64,000 bases of DNA from an uncultured Saprospiraceae bacterium. Its GTDB lineage: Bacteria > Bacteroidota > Bacteroidia > Chitinophagales > Saprospiraceae. The DNA lies in assembly GCA_938016265.1 (NCBI GenBank), contig CALLWB010000013.1, forward strand, positions 1 through 64,000. Direction: 5' to 3'. Shown piece after piece: positions 28,405 through 38,600 of this stretch. The notes under the pieces were generated by a model that was not told the DNA's origin, made no database searches, and saw nothing but the letters and a program-made list of their open reading frames with translations. The stretch's first letter is position 1. The number at the start of each line of letters is the position of its first letter. The translations under genes and the position numbers were made by a program.

Positions 28405-31400
28405 ATGAAATTTTTCGCTTTTTCTAAAGCGATAGTTTTGTCATTTATTGTATTTCTCTCCTTTACAATGCATGGTCAAAATGTATCCTTTAGCTTTGCC
28501 AATCCAGCCCAAACCTTCGATGGGACTGATTCAATTTTTGAAGTAGATGTGATGATTGCATCTCAAGATGCAGCTGGTGCATTCAAATTGTCTTCTGGTC
28601 TGCTCTACTTTAACTTCAACACGACTACACTTGGTACAGACCTCGTATTCAACTCAAGGGTCGCTGCTTTTTACGAGGATCCTGCTTACTTGCTTGATCT
28701 CAAAGACAACAGTGCTGGAGTTATTGGGGTTTATTCCTCTCCTGTTTTAAACGACAATACCCCAATGAGGTTTGCTGTCGCCTGGCAGCAAGACAGAGCA
28801 GAAGCTTGTATTTCTGCAATTATTGATGACACACCAACCGCTCTTTTCAGATTACAGGTTAAGTACCTTGCAGGAATGTCAGGTATGTCCACCGATCTAT
28901 GTTTTGAAACGGGAAGTGTATTCACCGATCAAACTTATACGGCTTGCGGACCAACAGGTGCTTGTGCCTTCCAGTCTGCAGATTGTGCGGGAGAGCCCGG
29001 CACCAGAATATTCGATGATATTTTTGATTGTACCATTGCTGTAGCGAATGCAGATCCCGCTACTCAAGATGATACCGCATCGATCATTGAAGACACACCT
29101 ACTATAGTTGATGTGCTTTCAAACGATAGTGATGCAGAAGGACCGTTAGATCCTTGTAATGTAACCATCTTATCACCTCCAACAAATGGCACAGTCGCTA
29201 TAGGAGCGGCTCCTGGATGCGAAATCACATTTACTCCAGCAGCAAACTATGAAGGTGCGGATAGCTTCACCTACGAAGTCTGTGATGCCGGCGGTGCTTG
29301 TGGTAGCGGTTCCGTAGCAATAACTGTTACAGGTGTCAATGACGCTCCAATGTCTATGGATGATTCTGCTACTACCATGGAAGATATTCCAGTTTCTATA
29401 TCCCCAACTACCAATGATTCTGACCCGGAAGATGGAACACTAGATCCATGTTCCATAACAATAATGACGCCTCCTACCAACGGTACAGCCGTCTTAGGCG
29501 CTGCTCCATTATGTGATATAGTATATACTCCAAATCCAGATTATTGTGCAGATCCTTGTGCACCTGGAACTCCAGTTTGGGCGGACGCGTTAGCTATTTT
29601 TTCCTCTTCTGGCTGTACTGCTTCAAATTGCCACGGTGGCGGAGCAAGCGGTTTAACACTTACTACTTATAGTGGTTTTACCGCAGGTGGTAATCAATGT
29701 GGTTCTTCAATTACAACCGGATCCTTATTGACGGATATCATTAGTGTAGGATCCACCTCTTGTGGTGGAGACGGAAATATACCAGCAATGAATAACTTCA
29801 CTGGTGGAGCAGTTGATGCTACTGAATTAGCACTTTTGCAAGCATGGATCGATGCCGGAGCTAGAGAAAGCTGTGATGGAGATTCTTTCGTTTATCAGAT
29901 TTGTGATTCAGAAGGTCTTTGTACTCAAGCAACTGTTTCAATTGCTGTCACTTGCGTGAATGACAATCCAACTATACAACCAGATACCCCAACGGTATTA
30001 GAAGATACACCAACCATTCTTGATCCGACTGCAAATGATACCGACTCAGAAGATGGTACGCTAGATCCTTGTAACCTAACCATCGTAACACCACCAGTAA
30101 ATGGTACGCTTGTAATCGGCGCTGCTCCAGCATGTGAGTTAACCTATACTCCAAACCCTGATTTTGATGGTACAGATTCTTTTGTATATCAAGTTTGCGA
30201 TTCTGGCGGAGCTTGTGGCACTGGAGTCACAACAGTCAGTGTTACCGGAGCTAATGATGGCCCAATTGCTGTAGCGGATGCTTCAGCAACTGATGAAGAT
30301 ACACCTGTTTCTGTAGATTTTGCAGCTAATGATTCTGATGTAGAAGATGGAACTTTAGATCCATGTGGAGCAACAATCACTGTTCAACCAACAAATGGTA
30401 CCGTCGTCTTAGGCGCTGTGCCATTGTGTGATGCAGTATATACTCCAAATGCCGATTTTAGTGGAAGTGATTCTTTCGTCTATGAAATATGTGATACTGG
30501 TGGACTTTGTGCAACAGCAATTGTTTCAATGACTATTAATGCTGTAAATGATTTACCTGTAGTCGTAGAAGACACCCCTACTGTAGATGAAGATACTCCC
30601 ACAGTAATAATGGTAACTGCAAATGATAGCGATTTGGAGGATGGAAATCTTAGCCCATGCGCTGTTTCTATTATTTCTCAACCAACCAATGGTACCTTAG
30701 TCTTAGGCACTACGCCTCCTTGTAATTTAACCTACACTCCAAATCCAGATTATTCTGGGCCTGACAGTTTTGTCTATGAAGTCTGTGATTTTTCTAATGG
30801 ATGCGGCACTGCTGCTGTAAATATTACTGTTGCGCCAGCAAATGATGCTCCTGTAGCTGTTGATGATGATGCGACCACTGACGAAGATATGGAGGTAAAC
30901 ATCCCGGCTTCAGCTAATGATTCTGACATTGACGATGGATTAAATCTAACTTCCTTGACCGTCTTAACTGTTCCAGCTAATGGTTCTGCTGCAGCAAATC
31001 CTGATGGAACAATTGATTATGAGCCAAATCCAGATTTCTGTGGTAGTGATTCTTTTAGCTACCAAATTTGTGATATGGGCGGTCTATGCGCAACTGCTAA
31101 TATAAGTGTTACTGTTAACTGTATCAATGATATTCCTGTCGCAGTAAACGATTCAGAAACCACCCTGGAAAATGAACCAATTGTGGTCGATGTTTTAGAC
31201 AACGATACCGATGCAGAAGATGCAACACTTGATCCTTGTAACGTTACAATTCTCGTAAATCCAGCAAATGGTACGGTTGTGCTAGGTGCTGCGCCGGATT
31301 GCGAAGCTACTTATACACCAAATCTGGACTACAACGGTACCGATTCTTTCCAATATCAGGTATGTGATAGTAATAATGCATGTGCTACTGCTGTTGCTTC

Positions 31401-34400
31401 AATAGTTATTCAAGCAGTAGATCCTCCATTCGCTTCAGAAGATGATATGGCTACAGTAGACGAAGATGGAAGTGTCGTTGTTGATGTGCTTACAAATGAT
31501 ATTGACCCCGCAAATCCAGTAACATTAGATCCTTGTGCTGTTACAATTGCTGTACCTCCGACTACTGGTACAGTTTCATTCGGTCCAGCTCCAGATTGTG
31601 AACTTACTTATACTCCTGACCCAAATTTTGATGAAGCAGACAGTTTCGTATATCAAATATGCTTCAATACAGATTGCGATCAAGCTACTGTAATAGTAGA
31701 GGTTACTCCGATAAATGACCCAATTGTTCCAGGCGATGACTCCGCAAATACGATGGAAGATACTCCTGTTACAATACCTGTCTTAGCAAATGATTCTGAT
31801 CCAGATGGTAATCTTGATCCATCGACATTAGTACTTGCAACTACACCACCTAATGGTGAGGCAGTAATTAATGTAGACGGAACAATCACTTATACACCGG
31901 ATTCTGATTTTTCAGGTACTGATTCATTTAATTATACCATCTGCGATGATGCTGGTTCTTGTGATCAAGCAACAGTAACTATCGTGGTTTCTCCTGTAAA
32001 TGATGCCCCTGTAGCTGAAAACGACAATGCTGGGACATCCGATGTTACACCTATAGTGATTGATGTTTTAGCGAATGACTCTGATGCCGATGGTAATATA
32101 GAGCCCTGTGTGACTATCGCTACACCACCAGCAAGTGGAAGTGTAGTTGTAGGACCAGTTCCTGGATGTGAAGTGACCTACTCTCCAACTCAAGGTTTTG
32201 CAGGTACTGATACATTTGTCTATGAGGTTTGTGATAATCAAGGACTTTGTGCTACGGCAATTGTTTCAGTAGTAGTTTCTATTTCAGACTTTATTACAGC
32301 TTCAGACGACACGGAGTCAACTGACGAAGATGTTGCCACAGATATTGCAATATTAGCGAATGATGTAAGCTCGTCTGCAATTGATCCTTGCGCAGTAACG
32401 ATTACAACTCCACCTGCTAATGGAACAGTTACTTTTGGAGCTGCTCCAATGTGTATGCTAAACTACGCACCAAATGCAGACTTTAACGGTACAGATTCAT
32501 TTGAATATGAAATTTGTAATCCTGCTAATGCTGAATGTGATCAAGCCGTTGTCACCATTACAGTCGTCAGTGTAAATGACGATCCAATAGCTGTTGCAGA
32601 TGCTGCAAATACACAGGCAGAAACACTAGTAAATATTCCTTTAGTTGGAAATGATTCAGACCCTGATGGAATGTTGGATAATTCCTCCCTTACCGTGCTA
32701 ACCAATCCAGCAGGAGGAACTGTCTTAGTAAATACGGATGGCTCTGTAGACTATACACCAAATGCAGGATTCTCTGGAACAGATACGTTTAATTATGTAA
32801 TTTGTGATGATGGTATTCCAACCGCTTGTGCATCTGCGATAGTCACTGTTACCGTTTCGGCTGCACCAAATGTCGCTCCTGTTGCAGTCGATGATACAAT
32901 GATGACTCAGGAAGATATGGCAGTTATTGTTCCAGTTACCGCAAATGACTCAGACTCTGACGGCATGCTGGACTTGACTTCCTTGTCAGTAACTGCACCA
33001 CCTTCAAATGGAACAGCAGCAGCGAATACTGATGGAACTGTAACCTATACACCTAATACCGGATTTACCGGAATGGATACCTTCTCTTATGAGATTTGTG
33101 ATAATGGAATGCCTGCCCTTTGTGATAATGCAGTAGTGACCGTTACAGTAAATGCTGCACCAAATATAGCACCTGTAGCAGTTGATGATGCAATGATGAC
33201 TCAGGTAGATATGCCTGTTATTGTACCCGTTTTAGCAAATGATTCTGATTCTGATGGCATGCTGGATTTGACTTCCTTATCAGTTACAGCGCCAGCTGCA
33301 AATGGAACCGCAGCAGCGAATACTGATGGAACTGTAACCTATACACCGAATACTGGGTTTACTGGGACGGATACCTTCTCTTATGAGATTTGTGATGATG
33401 GTATGCCGGTACTTTGCGATAACGCTGTAGTTACAGTTGTAGTAACGACTGCACCAAATGTCGCTCCAGTGGCAGCTGATGATACAATGATGACTCAAGA
33501 AGATATGGCAGTTGTTGTACCAGTTACCGCAAATGACTCAGATGCTGATGGAATGCTGGATTTAGCTTCCTTGTCAGTTACCACGCCACCTGCAAATGGT
33601 ACAGCTACAGCGAATACTGATGGAACTGTAACTTATACACCGAATACTGGGTTTACCGGAATGGATACTTTCTCCTATGAGGTTTGTGATAATGGAAATC
33701 CTGCATTGTGTGATAATGCTGTTGTAACTATTACTGTAAATGCCGCAGCAAATGTAGCTCCAGTAGCAGTTGATGATCAAGATACGACAGTTGAGGATAC
33801 TCCCGTTACCAGCTCAGTTCTTGCAAATGATTCTGATCCAGATGGTATGTTGGACATGACTTCTCTTACCGTTTCTATTGCACCAGCAAATGCAACAGCT
33901 GTGGTGAATCCAGGGGGGACAATAACATATACCCCAAATCCGAACTTTTCAGGAACGGATACCTATGAATATGAAATTTGCGATAATGGTACTCCTGTAC
34001 TCTGCGATAATGCTATAGTGGAGATAACAGTAACTACAAGCAATGATCCTCCATCAATTGTTGATGATGCAGCTACCACTACTCAGGATACTCCAGTTAC
34101 AATAGATGTAAATTCCAATGATTCAGATATTCAGGATGGAACACTCGATCCTTGTACGGTAAATGTGATTCTTGCACCTGCTAATGGTTCAACTGCTTTG
34201 GCAGCTGCTCCTGGATGTGGGGTTGTTTATACACCGAATACAGGTTTTAGTGGAACTGACACGTTCTCTTATGAAAATTGCGATGATGATGGCAATTGTG
34301 ATAATGCAGTGGTGACCGTTACTGTTACACCAGTTGCGCCATTAGTTGCAAATGATGATCAGTTTGTAACACCTATTGACGCTACAATCATGGGTAACGT

Positions 34401-34938
34401 GCTTGCAAATGATACTGGAGTTGTTGGAGGAGAAACATTGACAATAACAACAGGTACGACCAACGGAACGGTTACTCTAAATCCTGATGGTACCTTTACT
34501 TATATTCCAAATGCAGGATACGAAGGACCTGACCAATTCAACTATGAGGTTTGTAATGCGACTACTTGTGATAATGCAATTGCGTTTATTACGGTGAGCA
34601 GCACTGCTGCAATTCCTACTATGTCTGAATGGGGCTTGATGATCCTTATGCTATTATTGCTAACTTTCGGTACATTGCAGATCCAGCAAATGAAGCCTAT
34701 GTTGGCAGGAGCACCTACCGGCTCCTTTTCAACCAACAAGCAAGGAAGCAAAATGCCATTTGAACTTGATATCTTCAAGCAAGTCCTTGGATTCATTGCA
34801 TTAATTGCGATACTAGGATTAGTTGTTTCATTTGGAATATTTGGTTTTATAACGCCAGTAGATTTTGTTGGAACAATTCTTACTACGTTCATTGGTAGTT
34901 ACTTAGTTCATATTTGGATTATGTTTTACAACGAATAA
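28405..34938 (+). CDS. Giant cadherin-like repeat surface protein with inserted cytochrome-c-like module and IPTL-CTERM-like tail
   Basis: A 2177-residue exported protein. The signal peptide ends at about residue 24 (FTMHG/QNVS). Residues about 25-210 form an N-terminal beta-sandwich domain. From about residue 217 there are 18 cadherin-like (tandem-95/VCBS-like) repeats. These have the consensus D-D-x-x-x-T-x-E-D-T-P, V-L-A-N-D-S-D, then Y-T-P-N-x-x-F-x-G-T-D-S-F-x-Y-x-I-C-D; D and N residues suggest calcium binding. Repeat 2 is split by an insert (about 381-491) with C404-TASN-C409-H410, an IPAMN Met and WIDAGARE, as in planctomycete-type cytochrome c modules. There is no CHU_C or Por sorting domain. 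Instead residues 2070-2093 read IPTMSEWGLMILMLLLL, like IPTL-CTERM, followed by two more hydrophobic segments (about 2125-2150 and 2153-2173). The likely role is adhesion, with possible redox function (inference). Confidence 0.92.
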   Translation: MKFFAFSKAIVLSFIVFLSFTMHGQNVSFSFANPAQTFDGTDSIFEVDVMIASQDAAGAFKLSSGLLYFNFNTTTLGTDLVFNSRVAAFYEDPAYLLDLKDNSAGVIGVYSSPVLNDNTPMRFAVAWQQDRAEACISAIIDDTPTALFRLQVKYLAGMSGMSTDLCFETGSVFTDQTYTACGPTGACAFQSADCAGEPGTRIFDDIFDCTIAVANADPATQDDTASIIEDTPTIVDVLSNDSDAEGPLDPCNVTILSPPTNGTVAIGAAPGCEITFTPAANYEGADSFTYEVCDAGGACGSGSVAITVTGVNDAPMSMDDSATTMEDIPVSISPTTNDSDPEDGTLDPCSITIMTPPTNGTAVLGAAPLCDIVYTPNPDYCADPCAPGTPVWADALAIFSSSGCTASNCHGGGASGLTLTTYSGFTAGGNQCGSSITTGSLLTDIISVGSTSCGGDGNIPAMNNFTGGAVDATELALLQAWIDAGARESCDGDSFVYQICDSEGLCTQATVSIAVTCVNDNPTIQPDTPTVLEDTPTILDPTANDTDSEDGTLDPCNLTIVTPPVNGTLVIGAAPACELTYTPNPDFDGTDSFVYQVCDSGGACGTGVTTVSVTGANDGPIAVADASATDEDTPVSVDFAANDSDVEDGTLDPCGATITVQPTNGTVVLGAVPLCDAVYTPNADFSGSDSFVYEICDTGGLCATAIVSMTINAVNDLPVVVEDTPTVDEDTPTVIMVTANDSDLEDGNLSPCAVSIISQPTNGTLVLGTTPPCNLTYTPNPDYSGPDSFVYEVCDFSNGCGTAAVNITVAPANDAPVAVDDDATTDEDMEVNIPASANDSDIDDGLNLTSLTVLTVPANGSAAANPDGTIDYEPNPDFCGSDSFSYQICDMGGLCATANISVTVNCINDIPVAVNDSETTLENEPIVVDVLDNDTDAEDATLDPCNVTILVNPANGTVVLGAAPDCEATYTPNLDYNGTDSFQYQVCDSNNACATAVASIVIQAVDPPFASEDDMATVDEDGSVVVDVLTNDIDPANPVTLDPCAVTIAVPPTTGTVSFGPAPDCELTYTPDPNFDEADSFVYQICFNTDCDQATVIVEVTPINDPIVPGDDSANTMEDTPVTIPVLANDSDPDGNLDPSTLVLATTPPNGEAVINVDGTITYTPDSDFSGTDSFNYTICDDAGSCDQATVTIVVSPVNDAPVAENDNAGTSDVTPIVIDVLANDSDADGNIEPCVTIATPPASGSVVVGPVPGCEVTYSPTQGFAGTDTFVYEVCDNQGLCATAIVSVVVSISDFITASDDTESTDEDVATDIAILANDVSSSAIDPCAVTITTPPANGTVTFGAAPMCMLNYAPNADFNGTDSFEYEICNPANAECDQAVVTITVVSVNDDPIAVADAANTQAETLVNIPLVGNDSDPDGMLDNSSLTVLTNPAGGTVLVNTDGSVDYTPNAGFSGTDTFNYVICDDGIPTACASAIVTVTVSAAPNVAPVAVDDTMMTQEDMAVIVPVTANDSDSDGMLDLTSLSVTAPPSNGTAAANTDGTVTYTPNTGFTGMDTFSYEICDNGMPALCDNAVVTVTVNAAPNIAPVAVDDAMMTQVDMPVIVPVLANDSDSDGMLDLTSLSVTAPAANGTAAANTDGTVTYTPNTGFTGTDTFSYEICDDGMPVLCDNAVVTVVVTTAPNVAPVAADDTMMTQEDMAVVVPVTANDSDADGMLDLASLSVTTPPANGTATANTDGTVTYTPNTGFTGMDTFSYEVCDNGNPALCDNAVVTITVNAAANVAPVAVDDQDTTVEDTPVTSSVLANDSDPDGMLDMTSLTVSIAPANATAVVNPGGTITYTPNPNFSGTDTYEYEICDNGTPVLCDNAIVEITVTTSNDPPSIVDDAATTTQDTPVTIDVNSNDSDIQDGTLDPCTVNVILAPANGSTALAAAPGCGVVYTPNTGFSGTDTFSYENCDDDGNCDNAVVTVTVTPVAPLVANDDQFVTPIDATIMGNVLANDTGVVGGETLTITTGTTNGTVTLNPDGTFTYIPNAGYEGPDQFNYEVCNATTCDNAIAFITVSSTAAIPTMSEWGLMILMLLLLTFGTLQIQQMKPMLAGAPTGSFSTNKQGSKMPFELDIFKQVLGFIALIAILGLVVSFGIFGFITPVDFVGTILTTFIGSYLVHIWIMFYNE
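29544..29880 (+). other. Cytochrome-c-like module inserted inside a cadherin-like repeat
   Basis: The encoded segment begins after YTPNPDY and ends before DSFVYQICD, two halves of one repeat unit. It contains W-x-D-A-L-A-I-F-S-S-S-G-C, the CTASNCH haem-type motif (C-x4-C-H, codons from 29614), a Gly-rich stretch, GNIPAMNN and LLQAWIDAGARE. This order is that of the small cytochrome-like domains fused to planctomycete and Bacteroidota surface proteins. Haem attachment is inferred from the motif. Confidence 0.7.
32878..33759 (+). repeat. Three exact-length 294-base tandem coding repeats
   Basis: Units begin at 32878, 33172 and 33466, each 294 bases (98 codons), starting CC(T/A)GT(T/A/G)GCAG. 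They are far more alike in DNA than the other 15 repeats of the gene, for example sharing ACTGATGGAACTGTAAC and the TACACC(T/G)AATAC segment. This indicates recent duplication or gene conversion within the array. Confidence 0.85.
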
Positions 34939-34960
34939 TATTCATAAATATTAATAGAAG

Positions 34961-34995
34961 GGCAGTAATCAGATTCTGGTTACTGCCTTTTTTTA
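34961..34995 (+). terminator. Intrinsic terminator after the cadherin-like giant
   Basis: GGCAGTAA-TCAGATTCTGG-TTACTGCC forms an eight-base-pair stem extended by an inner CAG/CTG pairing, followed by a run of T. It separates the giant gene from rluE, whose ATG follows about 28 bases later. Confidence 0.88.
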
Positions 34996-35023
34996 TTTGG
35001 GTAATTTTGTTTTCTTTGTGCTG

Positions 35024-35611
35024 ATGGCCACCTATTTTATATATAAGCCTTACGGAATGCTTAGCCAATTTAGGGCTGAAGCTCCACATCATATAACACT
35101 TGCCAATCTGAATTTTTCATTTGCAAAAGATGTATATCCAGTTGGAAGGCTAGATGCTGACAGCGAAGGACTATTGTTATTATCCAACAATAAAAAACTC
35201 AACGCTCAGCTGCTCCATCCCAAAAGAAAAAAGCCAAAAACCTACTGGGTACAAGTAGAAGGGATTCCTGATGAAAAAAAGCTACAATCTCTCAGAAAGG
35301 GAGTTGCAATTCGAATAAAAGGGAAAACACACCAAACCCAGCCCTGTAAAGCAGAATTACTAGATCCTCCACCAATTTTGCCCGAGCGTAATCCTCCAAT
35401 TCGGGTACGGAAGTCGATCCCAGATTGTTGGTTGTCAATCACGCTTACTGAAGGGAAAAATCGTCAGATTAGACGCATGTGCGCTGCTGTTGGATTTCCT
35501 GTGTTACGGTTGGTCCGAAGTTCGATTGCTGGTTTTGTTTTTGATGAGGGGGCTCTTGCTGGTTTGCAGCCGGGAGATGTTCGAGAGGTAAAAGATGAGG
35601 ACTTAGTATGA
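35024..35611 (+). CDS. rluE: 23S rRNA pseudouridine synthase, RluE-like
   Basis: A 195-residue RsuA/RluB/E/F-type pseudouridine synthase, expected to isomerise one uridine in 23S rRNA. The start is placed at ATG 35024 (MATYFIYKPYGMLSQF), because family members begin right at this strand; an in-frame alternative nine codons upstream adds a hydrophobic stub and overlaps the terminator T-run region. The catalytic motif is GRLDADSEGLLLL with D44. The RluE signature is RNPPIRVRKSIPDCWLSI, followed by EGKNRQIRRMCAAVGFPVLRLVR. There is no S4 domain, consistent with RluE. A TAATTTTG at 35002-35009 could be its -7 box. The gene converges on the PKD-repeat gene 11 bases away. Confidence 0.9.
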   Translation: MATYFIYKPYGMLSQFRAEAPHHITLANLNFSFAKDVYPVGRLDADSEGLLLLSNNKKLNAQLLHPKRKKPKTYWVQVEGIPDEKKLQSLRKGVAIRIKGKTHQTQPCKAELLDPPPILPERNPPIRVRKSIPDCWLSITLTEGKNRQIRRMCAAVGFPVLRLVRSSIAGFVFDEGALAGLQPGDVREVKDEDLV

Positions 35612-35622
35612 TTGCTGGTTTA

Positions 35623-38600
35623 TCAACGAATCAAGGTCGCAAATCCTTTCATTTCTTGTTGTTCGCCTCGGCCACCAACTAGGGCGACATTCACCACATA
35701 AACCCCATTTTTACACATCTTGCCCGTGTTATTTTTTTTGCCATTCCAACTTTGATTAGGGTCGTTTGTAGTGAAGACCAATTCGCCCCAGCGATTCCAT
35801 ATATTCATCTCAAAATTACTAAGTGTTTCTGTGATCCCTTTTCCTTTAAAGAAGTCATTCACATCATCATAGTTTGGAGTAAATGCATTCGGCAAAAAAT
35901 AGGTAAACAGTGGCTCCACGTCTACAATTTTTGTAATTGAATCCTGACATCCGCTGAGCTGCGTCACAAGAAGAGTTACTGCATGAAAACCGGTATCTTG
36001 AAAGGTATAGGTTGGATTTTGTTGGGTAGAATATTCCCCATTATCATCAAAATCCCAGTACCACTGACTTGCATTTTCTGATAAATCGGTAAATTCTACT
36101 TCAGGCTCAAAATTACTTGCCTTGTCGGGCGAAAAACTGAAGTCAGCTACCGGAGGGTCTGTAACTCGAATATAGTCTACCCAGGTCTCTTGGGAGATGC
36201 ATCCTGTTGGGGTAGTGATGCTCAGACTCACTGAATACTCTCCTGTAGCCGTATAGGTATGTGTGGGGTTTAGCTCTGTACTAGTTGTACCATCTCCCAA
36301 ATCCCAAAGTATATCATACCCGATCACAGGAAGGGAGTTGTTTGTGAAATTCACAGTATGCTCGGTGCAGCCAAAATAGTCGTCTACTTCAATGTCAAGG
36401 ATACTCGGAGGATACCAGTCGATGGTTATTACCGTTTGGTCTGTACAACCATTGTCGTCTGTAACAGTCAACTGAATGTCGTACGTCCCTTGAGCAGTAT
36501 AGGCGTGGGCTGGATGTTGGTCAATGGAAGTATTGCCGTCACCAAAATCCCAATCCCACCCAATGATAGTACCTCCATTCGACAAGGAGGAATCGATGAA
36601 ATTTGTAATCCCATCTACACAGTCATCAAAGTTGTAGGAGATAATAGCTGTTGGTATAGTGTCTACGGTGATCATATTTATAAAGGTATCCCGACTAACA
36701 CATCCCGAAGGAGAAATCATCTCCAAAGAAATGGTATAGATGCCTGCACTTGTGTAAGTATGTGTAGGACTTTCTACTGTAGAAACGGCCCCATCACCAA
36801 AGGTCCAGTTGGTCGCATATCCATTGAGTGGAAAGGAGTTGTTCTGGAAAAAGACCGTATGATCGGTGCAGCCATTTGGCAAATCCGGAACCACCGTAAT
36901 TGTCGGAGCTGGAGCCCAGGTTATACTTTGGGTGATAGAATCCGTACACCCATTCTGATCGAGCACTACCAACGAAACATCAAATGTACCAGACATAGGA
37001 AACAAATGCTGAGGGCTTTGCTGATTAGAAGTACCGCCACCGTCACCAAAATCCCAATCCCAACTGACAATAGGATCAATACCTGGGATGGATTGATCGA
37101 TAAATGACACCGGTCCAACAATACAAGAATCTGCCCCAAATTGAAATTGGGCAATAGGAACAGAATCTACTGTAATTAGGTTGGTAAACGTATCTGATTC
37201 TATACAGTTGGTTGGAGAGGTGATTGTCAAAATAACAGTATACACTCCTGAATATTGATAGTCGTGTGTCGGACTTGCCAAGGTAGAAGTATTCCCATCA
37301 CCAAAATCCCACTCTGTCAGGTATCCGTTTATAGGATAGGAGTTATTATCGAAAAATACATTAAACGGAGCGCATCCGCGCTGGTCCGCTACTATAACAT
37401 CAATAATAGGTGCTGGAAACCAATCTACTATTTGTGTGTATGTTGTAGGACATCCTTTTTGATCAATCACTGTAAGTGAAACACTGTAGGAACCTGCATC
37501 CAGATATTGGTGCATAGGGTTCAGAGCCGTAGAGGTGCTGTCGTCTCCAAATTCCCAAAACCAACTAACCAATGGAGAATCTCCAGGAGAGGTTTGCTCA
37601 AAAAAGCTAACGACATCAATCGCGCAGGAATCATAGACAAAACTGAAGTCTACATTTGGTGCTTGAACTACATTAATAATATCGGTGTAAACAGCAGTAG
37701 ACTGACAGTTGGTAGGGGAGGTGACCGTCACCGTCACGGAATACAGGCCATCATTCACGAAAGTATGAACTGGATTTTCATCTGTAGAAGAAGTCAGATC
37801 ACTGAATTCCCATAGAATATCATATGCTCCGGTAAATGGTGCGGAGAGGTTGGTAAAGTTGACCGTGTGAGGTTCACATCCAGTAGAATCAGCGTATATT
37901 ATATCAATAACAGAAGTTGGAAACCAATCAAGAATCTGTGAGATTTGGTCCGCACAGTTATTGGAATCAATCACCTCTAGAGTAACGTCATATGAATTCG
38001 GATTAAGGTAAGTGTGTATTGGGTTTTGGATGGTCGAAGTATTAGAATCATCAAAATCCCAGTTCCAATTTGTAATCAACCCACTCCCAGAAAAAGAGGT
38101 ATCAATGAAGGAAACAGGATCCAATGTGCAAGTATCAAAAACAATCTCAAATCCAGCGTTTATCTCTGGATAGACATTCACAATAATTTCTGCGGTATCA
38201 GTACAGGTCAGATTGCCTCTGTTGACCACCAAAATCCCTTGATACTGGCCAATTCCCGGAAAGGTAAAGGAAGGATTGGTTAGAATAGAGGTGTCGAGCA
38301 TGCCATTGAGATCAAAGGCCCAAAAGTAATCATTGATGAATGCCTGTTGAGAGCTTTGATTGACAAAATTAATGGTGTTCTCTCCGCAGGAATGCATGAC
38401 ATAGAGGTTCGGGTTGATCAATTCATCTTCAAGGATGTTAGCAAAAATAGTTTGAGTACAGTTAGTTACATTGAACTGAAAATCCCTTTTCGTTTCACTT
38501 ATAAGAACGCCATTTCTGTACTCTTGCACACAAACACCAACCACAAATTGACCAAGGATACTAGGAATACCAGTGATCAATCCAGTAACTGGATCAATCG

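Noticed and set aside
32878-33759. Possible CRISPR-like array because of regularly spaced repeats
   Set aside because: Repeat units are 294 bases, in frame and wholly coding; there are no short direct repeats with unique spacers anywhere in the window.
36358-37107. Antisense frame of 249 codons over the PKD repeats
   Set aside because: Periodic sequence caused by the PKD repeats on the other strand; no coding features of its own.
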